From: Eumeta japonica
Taxonomy: Eukaryota; Arthropoda; Insecta; Lepidoptera; Psychidae
Direction of reading: 5' to 3'
Assembly: GCA_005406025.1 (NCBI GenBank)
Contig: BGZK01001559.1
Span: 62,001 to 126,000 of the forward strand
DNA: 64,000 bases
Both the position numbers and the translations under genes were made by a program. Every line of letters starts with the position of its first letter. Positions within the stretch are counted from its first letter, which is position 1. Below the pieces are notes generated by a model. It had not been told where the DNA came from, made no database searches, and worked only from the letters and a program-made list of their open reading frames with translations. Below are positions 22,101 to 35,900 of the stretch, in pieces.

Positions 22101-25100
22101 GCTGATCTCGCTCAAAGGCGTGTTACAAATTTTCATTAACTTACAACTTATACTGGTCCAGTAAGATGTCTGATGTGTATACACAGTAGTTTTATATAAC
22201 TAATTCTGATCTCGCTCAAAGGCGTGTTACAACTTTTCATTTTTTATTTTTATTAATGTAAATATTAAGTTATTTCTTTTTTCCTATTGAAGCATGTTAT
22301 ATTCCTCTTTTACAATATTAAATCATCTGTTAATTATACTATATTTTATATTAATTTTGTAGTTATTACATTTATTAACCAATATTGTTACTTGAGCATA
22401 GTGATCTATAATAATGTAATGGAGATAAAGTTATGCACAACACTAAACTGAATTATTTATAAAATTATGAGAAATCATAAGGGTCACTTGATTGTCTACC
22501 CACTCAGCCTTAACCCACAATATTAAAATTTACTTGTAGATTTTAAGATATAATATTGACTTAAAGTAGTATTACAGCGATGTGCTTCAAACTCTCATTT
22601 ACAGTAATTAACTGCTAATTGTTAAAGTTAAAAACAAACATATCAAAATATTGGTAATTGATGGAGATATTGGGATTTGTGATATCAATTCAATGTTAAA
22701 TACACTAAATATATTAATTTAATGTCACAAATGTAACTTAGTCAAATGCTATTGTGAAGTTAAAACAATGTATTTTAACATGTTTAGTTTATAACTTCAA
22801 CAGTTAACAATTGTTTCGAATGAGTTTGAAGCACTCATTGTTGGCTATTATATCTAACAATTAGTGCTATGTATCTAAACACTTTATTTTTTAATTGTAC
22901 TGTTTCTTCTTTTACTGTTTATAATGTTATACTGAAAAAGAAAACATATTTTGTGACTTCATTTAACACAACTCGAACCATGAGAAAAAAACTATAGTAT
23001 CTACTCATATATATTTCATTAATTATGCTTATTTTGCAGAAAATGCTGTATGTTATTGTAACAATTTAAAGTACATATTGTTCATGCATATGCGTTTTAA
23101 TTATTTATTATGAATTATTATATATACTTATATTTTCAACCTATGAAAAAGCAGAGATTATAATAAACATTTTCTTTGTGATAATTCAATATTTGCATGG
23201 AAAATAAAAATTTGGTAAACAATTTTTTTTTTTTCAGCAAATAAAACCTGTATATGAAGCAGAACAACAAGAATATATACAATGGGCAAAGAAGATGTGG
23301 TCCACAGACCACTGTATTAGAGCATTACGACCAAGACCACCTGTGGAAAGTGTCTATGATGCAGAGTTTAATTTTCGTGCAAACATGTTGAAATCAATGA
23401 TCAAGCACTATGAGTTTGCTGCCCAAATACCATTCGAATCTTTGGATAATCAATTTTCATTAATTCATCAGAAAAATTTGATTACGGTAATCTGAGTTTT
23501 GATTTTTCTGGTTTATAATCAATCATTCAATAACATAAGAAAATTTCCTGTGAAGATCATTAAAAAACTATGTAAAAAGTTTATTAACTGTATCATCCTG
23601 TGCTATGATACAATTAGTAAACTTTTCCTGTGTATCCTGTGCTATGTTTTTGACAAATAGTAATGCCAAGTAATTCCTTCTATTTTTTTTAATGTACTTA
23701 TTATTTATTACTTCCTTGAAATTTTTGTCAATTAGTGCAAGTCTTATACTCTTTGAAATTTATGTTAGAAAATATTATCAGCAGTGATATAGCTAAGTGG
23801 TTTATTTTTGCATATAAAATCTACACAATTTAATATTGGAAAATATTTATCATAATTGCCAAATAGTGTCTTTTAATTCGGAGAACGAAAGAGAAACAAA
23901 AGGAACATACCTTCCCCACTATATTTATTGACACATTATAGTATCTATTACCTATCCCGAATCCAGTTTCTGGCTAAAGGTTGCACGAATACCGGCTGGC
24001 TCTACACTCCCGTCACTCCTAATCCAAGCTAGAACCTGCACTCCCCCCGATGTTTACGCTCCCTTCGGTGTATCGGGACTTGTCCCTTTCAGTCATTGCG
24101 ACTGGCTGAAAGTTGAGCGATGATGATGATGATGATGATATTGCCAAATAGTGTCTTTTAGTTCTAAAATGTAAATTTGATCAAAAATTATTGTTTGTCT
24201 TTCGTCTGGATGTTTGTGTGTTGTGTATATATTTGGGGAAAAAAAAGGATGTACATTATATGTATACTGTTGGGGAAAAGTTTTTTCATATTATTTCATA
24301 TATACATTCTAGATAATTTTTCATTATATTTTATTTACATTTATATATATATATGCCATTTTGTTCAACAATTTGTTACCATTTTGTAGGTAATGATATA
24401 ATTCCATTGCTGTAGAAATTTTGGGACTTCTGATCAAAAATTGTGACAAGTAGTTTTGACAATTCTCTCTTGATGTTAACCTAACACTACCTAAAGAATT
24501 CTGAAGAGATTGAAACTGGTAAAAATCTGAGGGTGCAAGGCCAGGACCTGTTAATGCATGCACATTAACACTTTCCAACAAAATTCTCAATATTTACCAA
24601 ATGTTTAAAGATGTGTATTATTTGGCATTATCATGATGAAAATCCATACTCATTCTGTTGATCTATTCCTGTCTTTTTTTCTCTACTCTTGCTAGATTCT
24701 CATCAGCTGCTGGTAATAAAGATCCAAATTGATGGTTTTGCCTTGCAGTAAAAGTTCAAAATGAATAATGCCCTTCCAATCCTACCATACTCATAGCATC
24801 AACTTATTATGAGTTAATCTGGGTTTCGATATAGTCTGTGAAGCTTGCTTGCTTTTAACCATGATCTTTTTCGCACATTTTTGTTGTAGGTAACCTATTT
24901 TTCATCATCAATGACCAATTTTTTCCAAAACCGTTTGGTTTCATTTCAATAGAGAATCACAAATGAGTACATGATTCATTAGATTTCTTTAAATAAGCTC
25001 ATGTGGGACCCTCGTGACGAGCTTTTTTTGTATATCCAGCTTTTTTTAAATAGGCCGAAAATGTTTTGTAGTTAATCTGCAGATCTTCACTTATGTCATA

Positions 25101-28100
25101 AGAACTAATATGTCGATCTTGCTCTTCTTTTCCAAAATGGCCTCTACTTTATCCATAACAAGTCGACCAGAGTGAAGTTCATCTTTGACATCAAAATCAC
25201 CAGACTGAAAACACTAGAGCCAGGTTTTCACTACTCTTATCAACACTGCATTACGTCTATAAATGTTACAAATTTTTTTCACTGCTTGTGTCGCATTTTT
25301 TCCTTTTTTGTCATAAAACTTCAACATGTATCAAATACCTACATTATACTCACGTATTTTGGCAGACACAAAAATAACAGAAAAAATGGTGGAACACTGT
25401 TTTTGCTTTTTATTTTTCCTTTTTATATTTCATCTATTTAATGGTATCAAAACTAGCCAAATACAAATAGCACAACCAAGGAGATTTCACTGCAACTCTT
25501 TACTTATAAAATAGAAAAATACTTTTTCCCGTTTCTAATATATAAACTAACTTGTATTCTATAGTGCAAGCCTCATTGTTTCGTTTGGAACTAGATGGTG
25601 CTGTGTATATTGCTGATGATAACATTATTACTAGTACCCGAGTAGGGTTCATGTTTGTCTTCAAATAAATTCATCAATAAGAACATAAATTTATTGTTTC
25701 TAGGTAAATACCTCTCAACTTCCAGTCGTGAAAAGCATAACACTTAAGAGCAAGTACACAATTTTAAGACACAATCCTAAATGTCAAAATATATGTGAAA
25801 AACATCCTTGTTATTTTGTTTCACCAAGTAAGTTACATTTACTCTCCATTACTTTAAACTAATATATGTTACCATCAATTTTAATTATTGTAATTTAACT
25901 TACAAATTCCTTAACCTTTTAGGTGAGAAAGTAACAAGTACATTATCATTAATGGAACTTAATGAGGGATTAGCTGAATATGCAGCAGTAAATGGGGCAC
26001 AATTCATCATTAGTGAAGATGCTCTAAAATGCTTAGTAGAGCATAAAAGATCATGGTTCTTGCCTGTGAATGTCCATGAAGGCTTAAATTTGGGTATGTT
26101 CTAGTTTTCCTTTTTTTTCTAATTCTAATCTAACAGACTAAACATTGAAATGGAAATTTTTAACTTCCCACTGAAATTTTCATAAATTAGAAAGGCACTG
26201 TTTTCAGTCCAATTTTCAGAAACTACCAAATGTGTGTGATGTATGTGCGGTGTGTGTATATATGTATATGCGTGTGTGTTTGTAGTTGCGCGCGCGCGCG
26301 TCTGTGCGTGCATGCGTATGTGTATAATCCTCCCATAAGCTCACATCGAGATGGAAAATTTACTGTGTGTTCCAGGAGAGAAAGTAGCATTTTTCTCTCT
26401 GATAATAACAATATTCATAAAAATATTAATTAAATAATAACAATATTTGAAAAAAAAAACAATATTTCTAAAACACCTACTAAGATACTTAATTGAAGTA
26501 TTACCAATTTTTCCAATTACTTTTAAAATCAAGTGATTTTTTTTTAAACACAACACACCTTAGAAAATCTTTGCTAAGACATTTAATTTAAAATTTTCAG
26601 ATAACTCATGTAACACAGTGGTGGTCATAGGTGATGAGTTTTCTTTACACAAAGAACCTGCAACAGTAAGAACTTATACCGCTTTTAAGCACATGTTACA
26701 TCAAGCATTGGTTGTGTATGTATGAATTTATCTGTATGCTTTTCATTTACATCCAAACTTTTTCCTGATGTTTATAAAAAATTGCCAAGCTTCCCACTTC
26801 AACAAACTACCACCAAGAAATATTTTTTACTAAGTAATAAAATGTGTAATAACTTTTATAGATTAGCATCTTTGGCCTCAATATTTAAAAAATATGGAAG
26901 TATCTAACATTTAAATTTTCAAGAATTGTGTATAAATATTACCAATCTTTATGCATTTTCTAGTCCTCAAGAAAGTTTGAAACAAATAGAAGGTTCACAT
27001 ATAAACACTAGCGAGGTAAAATCATCAGCAGTGAGTACTCGTAATAAAGATTTTATGGATACCTATAGTGACGAAGAAGAAAATTTGGTGATTGACTTTG
27101 GTAAACATTTATTTCGTAACATCATATGATCATAATAACTTAATCGGTTGTTAAATATAATCCCATGACAGGCATACAAACCCTTGTACAACATCTATAG
27201 TTACAATTATATGCCATTAACATATAATATGCATAAAGTTTTTGCCTGCTCTGACACTGGATTGACTTTCATAATTTTGATGTTGCACTATATGTAATTT
27301 TGTAGGAGAATGTAATGATTTAAATAATATTCTACTTTAAAAACATGCACTTTTTAAAACAACCATGAGAATTAATTTATAGAATAATGAAATAAGAAGA
27401 ATGAAGGTTTGACTTTGATGCTACTCAAAATATGTTCTATATCAAGTCTCCACATCATTTTGTAAGTTCACCCAGTAGAAACGTTACATCAGTGTCAGTG
27501 TTTGCTTTACTCCTAAATTGTATCTGTATTATGGACTCTTATGCAATATATTAACTATTTATGATGGGAACAAATTCCTCTAAAATGTGGTTACTCATTT
27601 TAATAGGTGCCTTTGTAAAATGTTTAAAAGCTCTAATTAAGATGATTATTATTGGTAAACTTTTTTTTACTGTTCAGGAAAAAAGAAAGAAAATGTTTCA
27701 GGTAAAATTATTGTAGACTCACAGAAATACAATGATTGACTATTTTTTAATTTGTCTTCTAGAATTGGAAGAGGGTAATGCAAAGTTAAATAGTGAACAA
27801 AAAGGAATCAGTTTTCCAAAAAAGGAACCCACCACACTGAAATCTAGATTAAATAATGGTTCTAACCAGTGCTCATGTAAAGGTAGATATATGATCACTA
27901 AGCCGAGTTAGATACAAAAAAATCATCTTACATAACTCAAATTATAAATTACAGAACAACCTCCTCCCAGATCATACACAAAATGGGAAGTCAGAAACAG
28001 AAGCACTAATGAAAAAATTAGCATCATTGTGCATTGTGCTCACAAAGCAAAGGTAAATAACCAATGTGTTAGTTATTCTCTAGTGCTGCCTTCCAGTTTA

Positions 28101-29905
28101 TTTATTATCTCTATGAAAGGAATGAAAACCAAACAACAGCAGTAATGGTAAAACTATTATTTATTTTTTACAGAATAATGAGTCAGAAGTTATTTTAGAA
28201 CCTATTCCTGAATATCAACTGGATTTAGGTGGGTCAATTCTACCACCTGACAAGATCAGAAGTCTAGCATTATCTTTATACCTTAGACGTAATGCAACAT
28301 TATTGACCGGTATGATTTTATAAGTTTCTTTTATTTTATCTGCCCATTTGATTAATGTCAAATTTTCAATACAACTCCATTTCTTGGTTGAGCTAAAATT
28401 TTTTAAAAGCGATAAATAAATAATTAAACCTTTATTGAAGGTCACAAAAAATAAAAATAACATCAACAGACAATCTTAAAAGTAATTTAACTAATAAATT
28501 CAACATTTTCTAGATTATAGACAAATATTTTTAATTAAAGAGAAAAATTATTGACGAAGCAGAAAAAAAACATCAAAAGAGACCAGATCTACGAAATTCT
28601 GAATCATAGTACTGACTTCCAGCTGGAAAATGAAAACTTAATATTAGTCCAGATAGCAATGCAAAATAAACTTTATATGTGCAAAAAAATGAAACAATGT
28701 TAGGAATCTTGCATTGTGCGTGTCAATACTAGTGTAAAACCAGCTATTAATATAAAAACAAAATCCTGTTTTATTCTTTTTTTTTTTATTATTTTATTTT
28801 TGATAATTTTTTTAAGGATATGGAGGATACTGTTATTGACCTGACTGCAGTCAGAATCATTGACATGGGGAGCTTTTCGACAATTAAAGACACCTTGAAA
28901 CTTTGTATACATTTAGCTTTGATTACAAAACATAATTTTGATTATAACCTTATGGTTGTTGTTTTAATTAATGATTAATTATATTTTGATTTATATTAGA
29001 TGAAAGAAGTGTGAGCTATTTTCTGTAGTAGGTAATCATTGCCTCCTGTGAACATCCACAACACCGTTATCGATGCGATACCATTTTTGTAAATATTTTC
29101 TTGAAAGTCCTAACATTAAATGCTTTAGAAACATAGCTAACTTTATGTACATGTTTTATTTTGAAGGCAAGATGTAATTTTGATTGTGACTTGATGCTGC
29201 AACTAAGAGCGGATATGATGTTCTACCTGTATCATGTATAACAAATATATGATACATTTACTAACAAGCTCCATACTGGAGGATTATTCAAATTCTGTTA
29301 AATTGTCAATAGTTACATGTGAAAACATCATAATTCCTTTTCCAGTAAGATTGGATGGCCAAACTGGAGATATAGTCACATATGACTATGCAGACTTGCA
29401 AGAACTCGAAGACAAACATGAAAATTCACTTATATCAGGAGCAGCTAATGTAATATATTCAACATTAAATCATCTGCAGGGACTTTTACCAGGAAATTAT
29501 GTTTTACAACATGAGGTATTTAGGTTCTATAAATGACAAACTATTAAATTAAAATAGAATTATTTGGGCATAGTATATGTGTAGTTTTTACATATTTACA
29601 TTTTAAATGTTTGCGGAACTGTTTATTTTATTTTGTAACAATGACTTTTATTTTACTTAATTTTGCATAATAAAATAATCCAATAAAGTAAACGCATATG
29701 CATGGAAATCCATACATTTTATGCAGATTAACTTTTAGTGGGTAAAAATTAATGTGGCTTGAAATTTTAACTACTCAGTTGTGCAAATTTTTAGAAGTAC
29801 ACTTCGGACTGAATAAGTGTTTAGTTCACCACATGGGTAAAAATTTTGCTTGTCTGTTTAACATATGGGGGTAGATAACACTGCACTTGTATATTACAAA
29901 AAAAA

Positions 29906-29936
<31 letters not shown>

Positions 29937-32900
29937 CAAAATAACAATAATAATTATGCAAGTATAAGTTTTCTTACTAAAAATAATATCTTTTTAATCC
30001 TACATTTTGTTGAAGAATAAAAATGATGATCATTGCAGACTCAACATGGCCCCAATGGGCTATTATATACTGCTAGAAGTTACCACACAGGTACGCAGAG
30101 CTTGTCACTTGAAGTATCAAACACACAACTATCTGACGAAACCGAGGCCCAATATCTAAAGACACCAACAGCCCTAGGGCCAGTTTTACTCCCATACCAT
30201 AAGTAAGTACTAAGCCTTTTTTAAGAATATGTGCACTTGTGGACATTTATATAATGACTTATTTAGTGGGGTTTGAAAGAAGCTAAATGCTACTCCACGT
30301 TCTATACATTAAAAGTAGAACCACCACAAATTTGAAAGATTTATAAAATTATGAACCAAGAGTTTGTAGCTGAAAATAGCCATTCCTTCTTTTATCATCA
30401 CCTAAATGTAATTTACAACAGGTCATAACTATGCTGGCTTTGAACATTTATTATGAAAAATTCTGATTCCTCTAGTTAGCCTAGAAAATAGCACCAGATG
30501 AATTTCAAAAACTGTTTAGCTAAAATATTATTACATAACTACCTTTGTATGTATCCTATACTATTGAATAAGCAATTCTTGTATATATGTTAGAATTGAT
30601 CATGCATCATTTTGCAAATATTCATAATCTTCTTTTTTAGAACAACTTTACCGAATTAACTATAACAGAAATATATCATTGAAAATGTACTTTAAATAAT
30701 ATACTAAAATAATATAAATCTCCAAAAAACCAAAAACGAAAAATAACTTTGTTGAATCGGTTTTGTAAGGGAAAATAAATAGAATTCATGAATTTTTATT
30801 TCGAAAATAAATTTTATTGAATGTTCCTCTGCAGTATTCTGTACACTCAAATACGATTGGCAAAGGTTGACGCCGCAGAGGAATACAGTAGACGGCGAAA
30901 AGGACACTTCAATATTAATCACACATAATCTTAGTTTCAAAACGGTCAATATCGTAAATGCAACACTTATAACAAAATACCTAAACTTCCTTGGAAGTTC
31001 AACAATCACACTCGGACCCACTTCGCACTTAGCTAGGGAAACGCGGCGTCATGCGCGATGGCCACTGCGAAACTGACTACACTTTGTGGACGGCGTGACA
31101 GGGTGAACTAGGGGGGCGTGATGTGATACACGACCTTCAGCAAGATTGCAAGGTTTGTAAATTTTTAGAACCCATTCTAAGCTATTTTTGCAGAATCGAT
31201 TACTTCAATGTTTATGGTTTCTTTGGCAAAGTTGTTCTAAAAAAAGATTATGAATATTTGTGAAAAGATATATGATTGATTCCATATGGTATATACATAG
31301 TAGAGTTTCCATCTTGTTAAGTGAAAAAGCTTTAGCAAATGGAAGGAAAATGCCATTTCTTTATGCTGAAACCCCTAAATATGCAATATGTCGAATTATT
31401 TAGACTTTGTAAGGCTGAAAAGATGCAAAAATTAGAGTTGAGGATTGTGTAAAACAAAAAAAGTAAATAAAAAGAACACTGACAGGAGTGTCTCGAACAG
31501 TTTCCAGCAAACCAAAAACTTTTCTGTGATATGCCCGAAAAACCCGAAATAATTCTGAAACATATTGCATAAATGTGATTAAAGATAATAACAAATGTTT
31601 GCTGAATGAGGAAAATCATATGGAAAAGTGTTAAAAGAATTTTTTCGAAAACATTTTTGTATATGAGGATATGGTTGCAGACGACAATGTTACTACACCT
31701 GAATATAGTAATGATATTGAAAATGAATATGTAATTATGAAACCACTAAAACATATGGTAGTTGTAAAAACTGCCAAATATAATAGGGTTTCATCAGACA
31801 TGCTGACGGATGGCGAGAGTATATCCATCTTATAACTGGGCTCTATCCTAGTAACGATCCAGCTGTATGAATTACTTATGACGAGGTGGAGATCCTTTAT
31901 TTAACCCAGCGAGCATGAGATGAAAAAAAGTTACATTAAGAATGAGGCAGGGTGGGAAATACCCATAACTACTATACCTGAAAATATAGTTTTTATTATA
32001 CATTTTTTTATTTTCTTGATTCTATTTTGTAAAAAAAATGTATTATTTAATGAAATTTAAAGAAACAAGTTCATGGTTACAAAATTCTTATTATTGATTA
32101 AGTTTTTGTAAACTATGTCATTATAGGAACAAAAGGTTAATAGACTTTAAAAAAATTACATTTAACAAAATTGTTTATTCTTGGAATATAATTGGAATAA
32201 AAACTAAAAGATAATGAGATCCTCCTCATAAAAAACTTACTATCAATTTTTTTCTTGAAAATGTGATTAATTGCAACTGTTGAGATCAGCACAATTTTCG
32301 CAAACAAATTGTGCACGCTCCAAGAATACGGGCTTAGCACAAGCATTGCGGAAATATCAGATTTTTCTTTCTTTTTTTTGTATGGACAATCCTGACATCT
32401 GACATATCGTCCGGGTACATTCACATGTCTAGGTGAGAGCTCACCGAGCTGTTTTCATTTTCTGGCGGATATAGCTTGGATTTTTTTTATTTTCTTGAAC
32501 GTAGGTGTTCGTAAATCATTGATAAGCTCAAGGTACGAATTAATTCTGTTTTTTTGATTGTAACGTTTTTGTTTTCTCAGTACATAATGTTGCACGTTTG
32601 GATGCTGTCAATATTTATACCATTTGATATACCATTTTTGGATGTATAAAACGGGCTATTTACTTGCCAAGAAACTGAGGCTTTCTGTCTGAGTGGTGAC
32701 AATGGTAAATCTTCTTCGGGGTCGTTACCTGATTCGTTTACTACAATTTCGTCCTGTCTGGAGTTGGATGAAATATCAACTGGATTGTCACATTTTTGCT
32801 CCATTTCAGAATTTATTTCATGCGTGATCTGACCAAAAAAACTCTGACTTGCCACCCCCCCTATGCTCACTACAATGATCAGTTTCTTGTTTTGAACTTA

Positions 32901-35900
32901 ATTCACCGGAAGAATAAGTTAATGCCTCCTCTCTAACATAGCACAAATCCTCTTGACTTTCAATATCCATTTTGGTCAAAACTAAAAATAATAAAGAAAA
33001 CTATAAATAAATCCATATAATAAAAATTCATAACAAAGAACTAAAAATATTGGTAAAAAACTAATACAACTGTTAAAATTCATGATTACTTCAAAATTCA
33101 TGATTACATCATTACGTAAAAATAATATGTCAAAAATGAGGCAGGGTATAATATACCCCAGATAGGTTTGTGCAAGAAGATCTTGGAATATCACGACATA
33201 CTGCGATCACGTCATTAACACGCCCGCGCGCCACTACCTCCAGCTCGGCAAACTAGTGTTGCCAGGTGAAGATTAAAAAGATAAAAAAATACACTTTTGT
33301 CTGGTTATGAGATACCCTGGTTCATGCTCGCCGGGTTAAAATAATAAAATAGCCAAAGTAAAGCTAATTGCGACATAATTTTATTTTACAGGACTAGAAA
33401 AATTCTTCCCCTCGCGTTTTCGCCATTTCCAAATCACATCGCCAAGCAACCAAGAAAATTTATGAACAAACCCAAAATTCCACCACCGGTGTTTCAGGTG
33501 AGAAACTATAATAAAAACTGAACTATGAATTAATCTTGTACCTTATAACTTTAAATTAAATGTACTTGATAACATTTCTTAGTGAAATTTAAGATTAAAA
33601 ATACCATCATGTGTATTAAAGTACTGAATTTTATAAATAATATTTGAAAATTGTAATATTAATGCTGTTACAAAAACTAATGCTCCGATTTATATATTTG
33701 AACTATTATCCGGGCGAAGTCGTTTTATATGAAACCTTGTATTTCTTAATATTTGCTAGTTGTGCCAGTCAAAAATAACTGAATGCAATCAATTTTGACT
33801 GGGAAATTATATCCTACCATGCAAAATATTTTTTGTTAGGATTTTGATTTGACATGCTGAACATGCTCGAAGGGGCATACAGGAGCACGTATGCCAAACA
33901 CCAGTAAACATTTATGAATTTGTGAATAGTTGGACATCTATCTGCATCATATAAATGTTGCCATCGAGATATATGTTATAGAGTCAACATCAAAAACATT
34001 TATCTAATCAGTGATATGGATGTGAGGTCGATGTTTATTTGTGTATTTTATTTTACAAAAATTACACAAATAAGTGCCACAAAATCGGTAATAATGACTG
34101 TAGTATTTATCGAATTGAGAATGTGTATCGTGTTACATAACATGTTTGAAGAACTTCTACAATTAAAAAAAGGTGGATTGTTATTCATTAAGTAAAAGTA
34201 GTCTTACAAAATTAAGCTGATGTAATCTTTTGGAGTATAGTAACCATTTAAGTAATAAGTTCCTAGGTTAAAAATATGAAGAATTCTACAGTTAGTTATG
34301 ATACGATCTTTTTGAAGTCTATTTATTAGTGTCATACACATAGCAACAACTCCACACAAAATCTTCCAAGTATAGACCTCCATTTATTTTCGATTTTTAG
34401 ATGAAGGATTGGGGCCGGGGTGGGTTAACCGACTTTGGTCCAAAACAAACTAATTATTCACTGTTCTTGCTCATGTTGTTTATGATTTATAAAGAGAACA
34501 AGCGATACAGAAATGTAAATTTTGATATCCCATTTTTTGCCTCTTAATGAGCTTTACACCAACAGAAAACTTTATAGCCAGCTTTGGCTCTGTTTGAACC
34601 CAGATGATATTTTATAGTTTTTAATATGCATAATTCTACAAGAAAGAAATTGTTGTTTAATATAAGTGATACAATATTGTCATGCGGATATTTGTTGTTG
34701 TCTTATTGGGTCTATGATATTTTTGTTTTATAATGCTTTGTATGGTAATTTTAGCAGATAGGAAAAGGAGAGATATATTAAATGAGAGGCTGAGAAAGAG
34801 AGAATGAGAGCAAGACGAAAAAAAATAGCGAAGGATCGAAATCGGAAATAGGATCAATTGTGATCAGCAAAGAAAGAGGATCAGATGCAGAATAAAGATC
34901 AAAATCTTGATCAAAATTCTTAATCCACGTGTGTAGAGCCGCAGGCAAAAGCTGTCAATTACGTACTAGCAATAGATCAACTTTCGATTTGTCTTTATTA
35001 TGGAATTTGTAAAATATTTCTAATAAACACCATTTCCGCGCCATCTCATGGTTGACAGCTAGGACCTGAAAATTATGTATTTATATGAAATGTAGAGTAT
35101 ACATATATCTCGATGATCAATTTTACATTACAACAATTTTTCTATAAATTTTTCCAACTGGTGGCAATTTATTGATGTACTTTCAGTTTTATTATGGACA
35201 TGTTCAGCATGTCAAGACTAACTCAAATTTATTTTCAAATAATATCGGATACCATTTCACCATCATCGATTGTTGTTATAGCCAATCGTCTCCATATAAT
35301 AAGGAGATTATTTTTTTTTTAGTCTGAGCTAACATTCAATTAGTGTTTCGGTCATTGACATTTGCTGTGAATGTCATTAAGACTCCTTTTACAGTTGCTT
35401 ATCACAACATATGTGTTTATGACGTAAAACTTAAAAATGATATAGATGCACAAAATTAAAAATATTGAAAGCAATGTTTTTTGCTAATTTCGCGTTTCGT
35501 AATGCTCATGAAAAATATTGTCATTAAATTGTGTAATTTAGAATCTAGTTCCCTTAAAAGCAAAATTTTTTCTGGATACTAGACACATCATCCATTGATT
35601 TTAGGTGACGCTGTGATAAATTATTCATTTGAAGTAGAGCAAACCCATAACTCGGTATTGCATACTAAAATACACATGCACTTGCATATTTTTTTAAGGT
35701 AGTAACAGTTTTTTTCATTTAAAATAAAAACAGATTAATAACAAAATATGCAGTTGGTACTTTGAAGTGTTTGTATAGATTAATGTATATGGTAAATTTA
35801 GAGGCTTGCATCTATTCCATTTGCACGTAATACGCAAATCTCTGTTTCAAAAGTAGTATTTTTGATATTTTTTTCAAAAGTTTGAGAAAGAAGTAAGGTA

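Noticed and set aside
26224..26433. Frames across the TG/CG repeat.
   Set aside because: Simple-sequence artefacts inside an ICE2 intron.
26601..26666. Shorter version of ICE2 exon F using donor GTAAGA.
   Set aside because: It would leave phase 0, whereas the next exon needs two carried bases. The donor GTATGT at 26716 fits.
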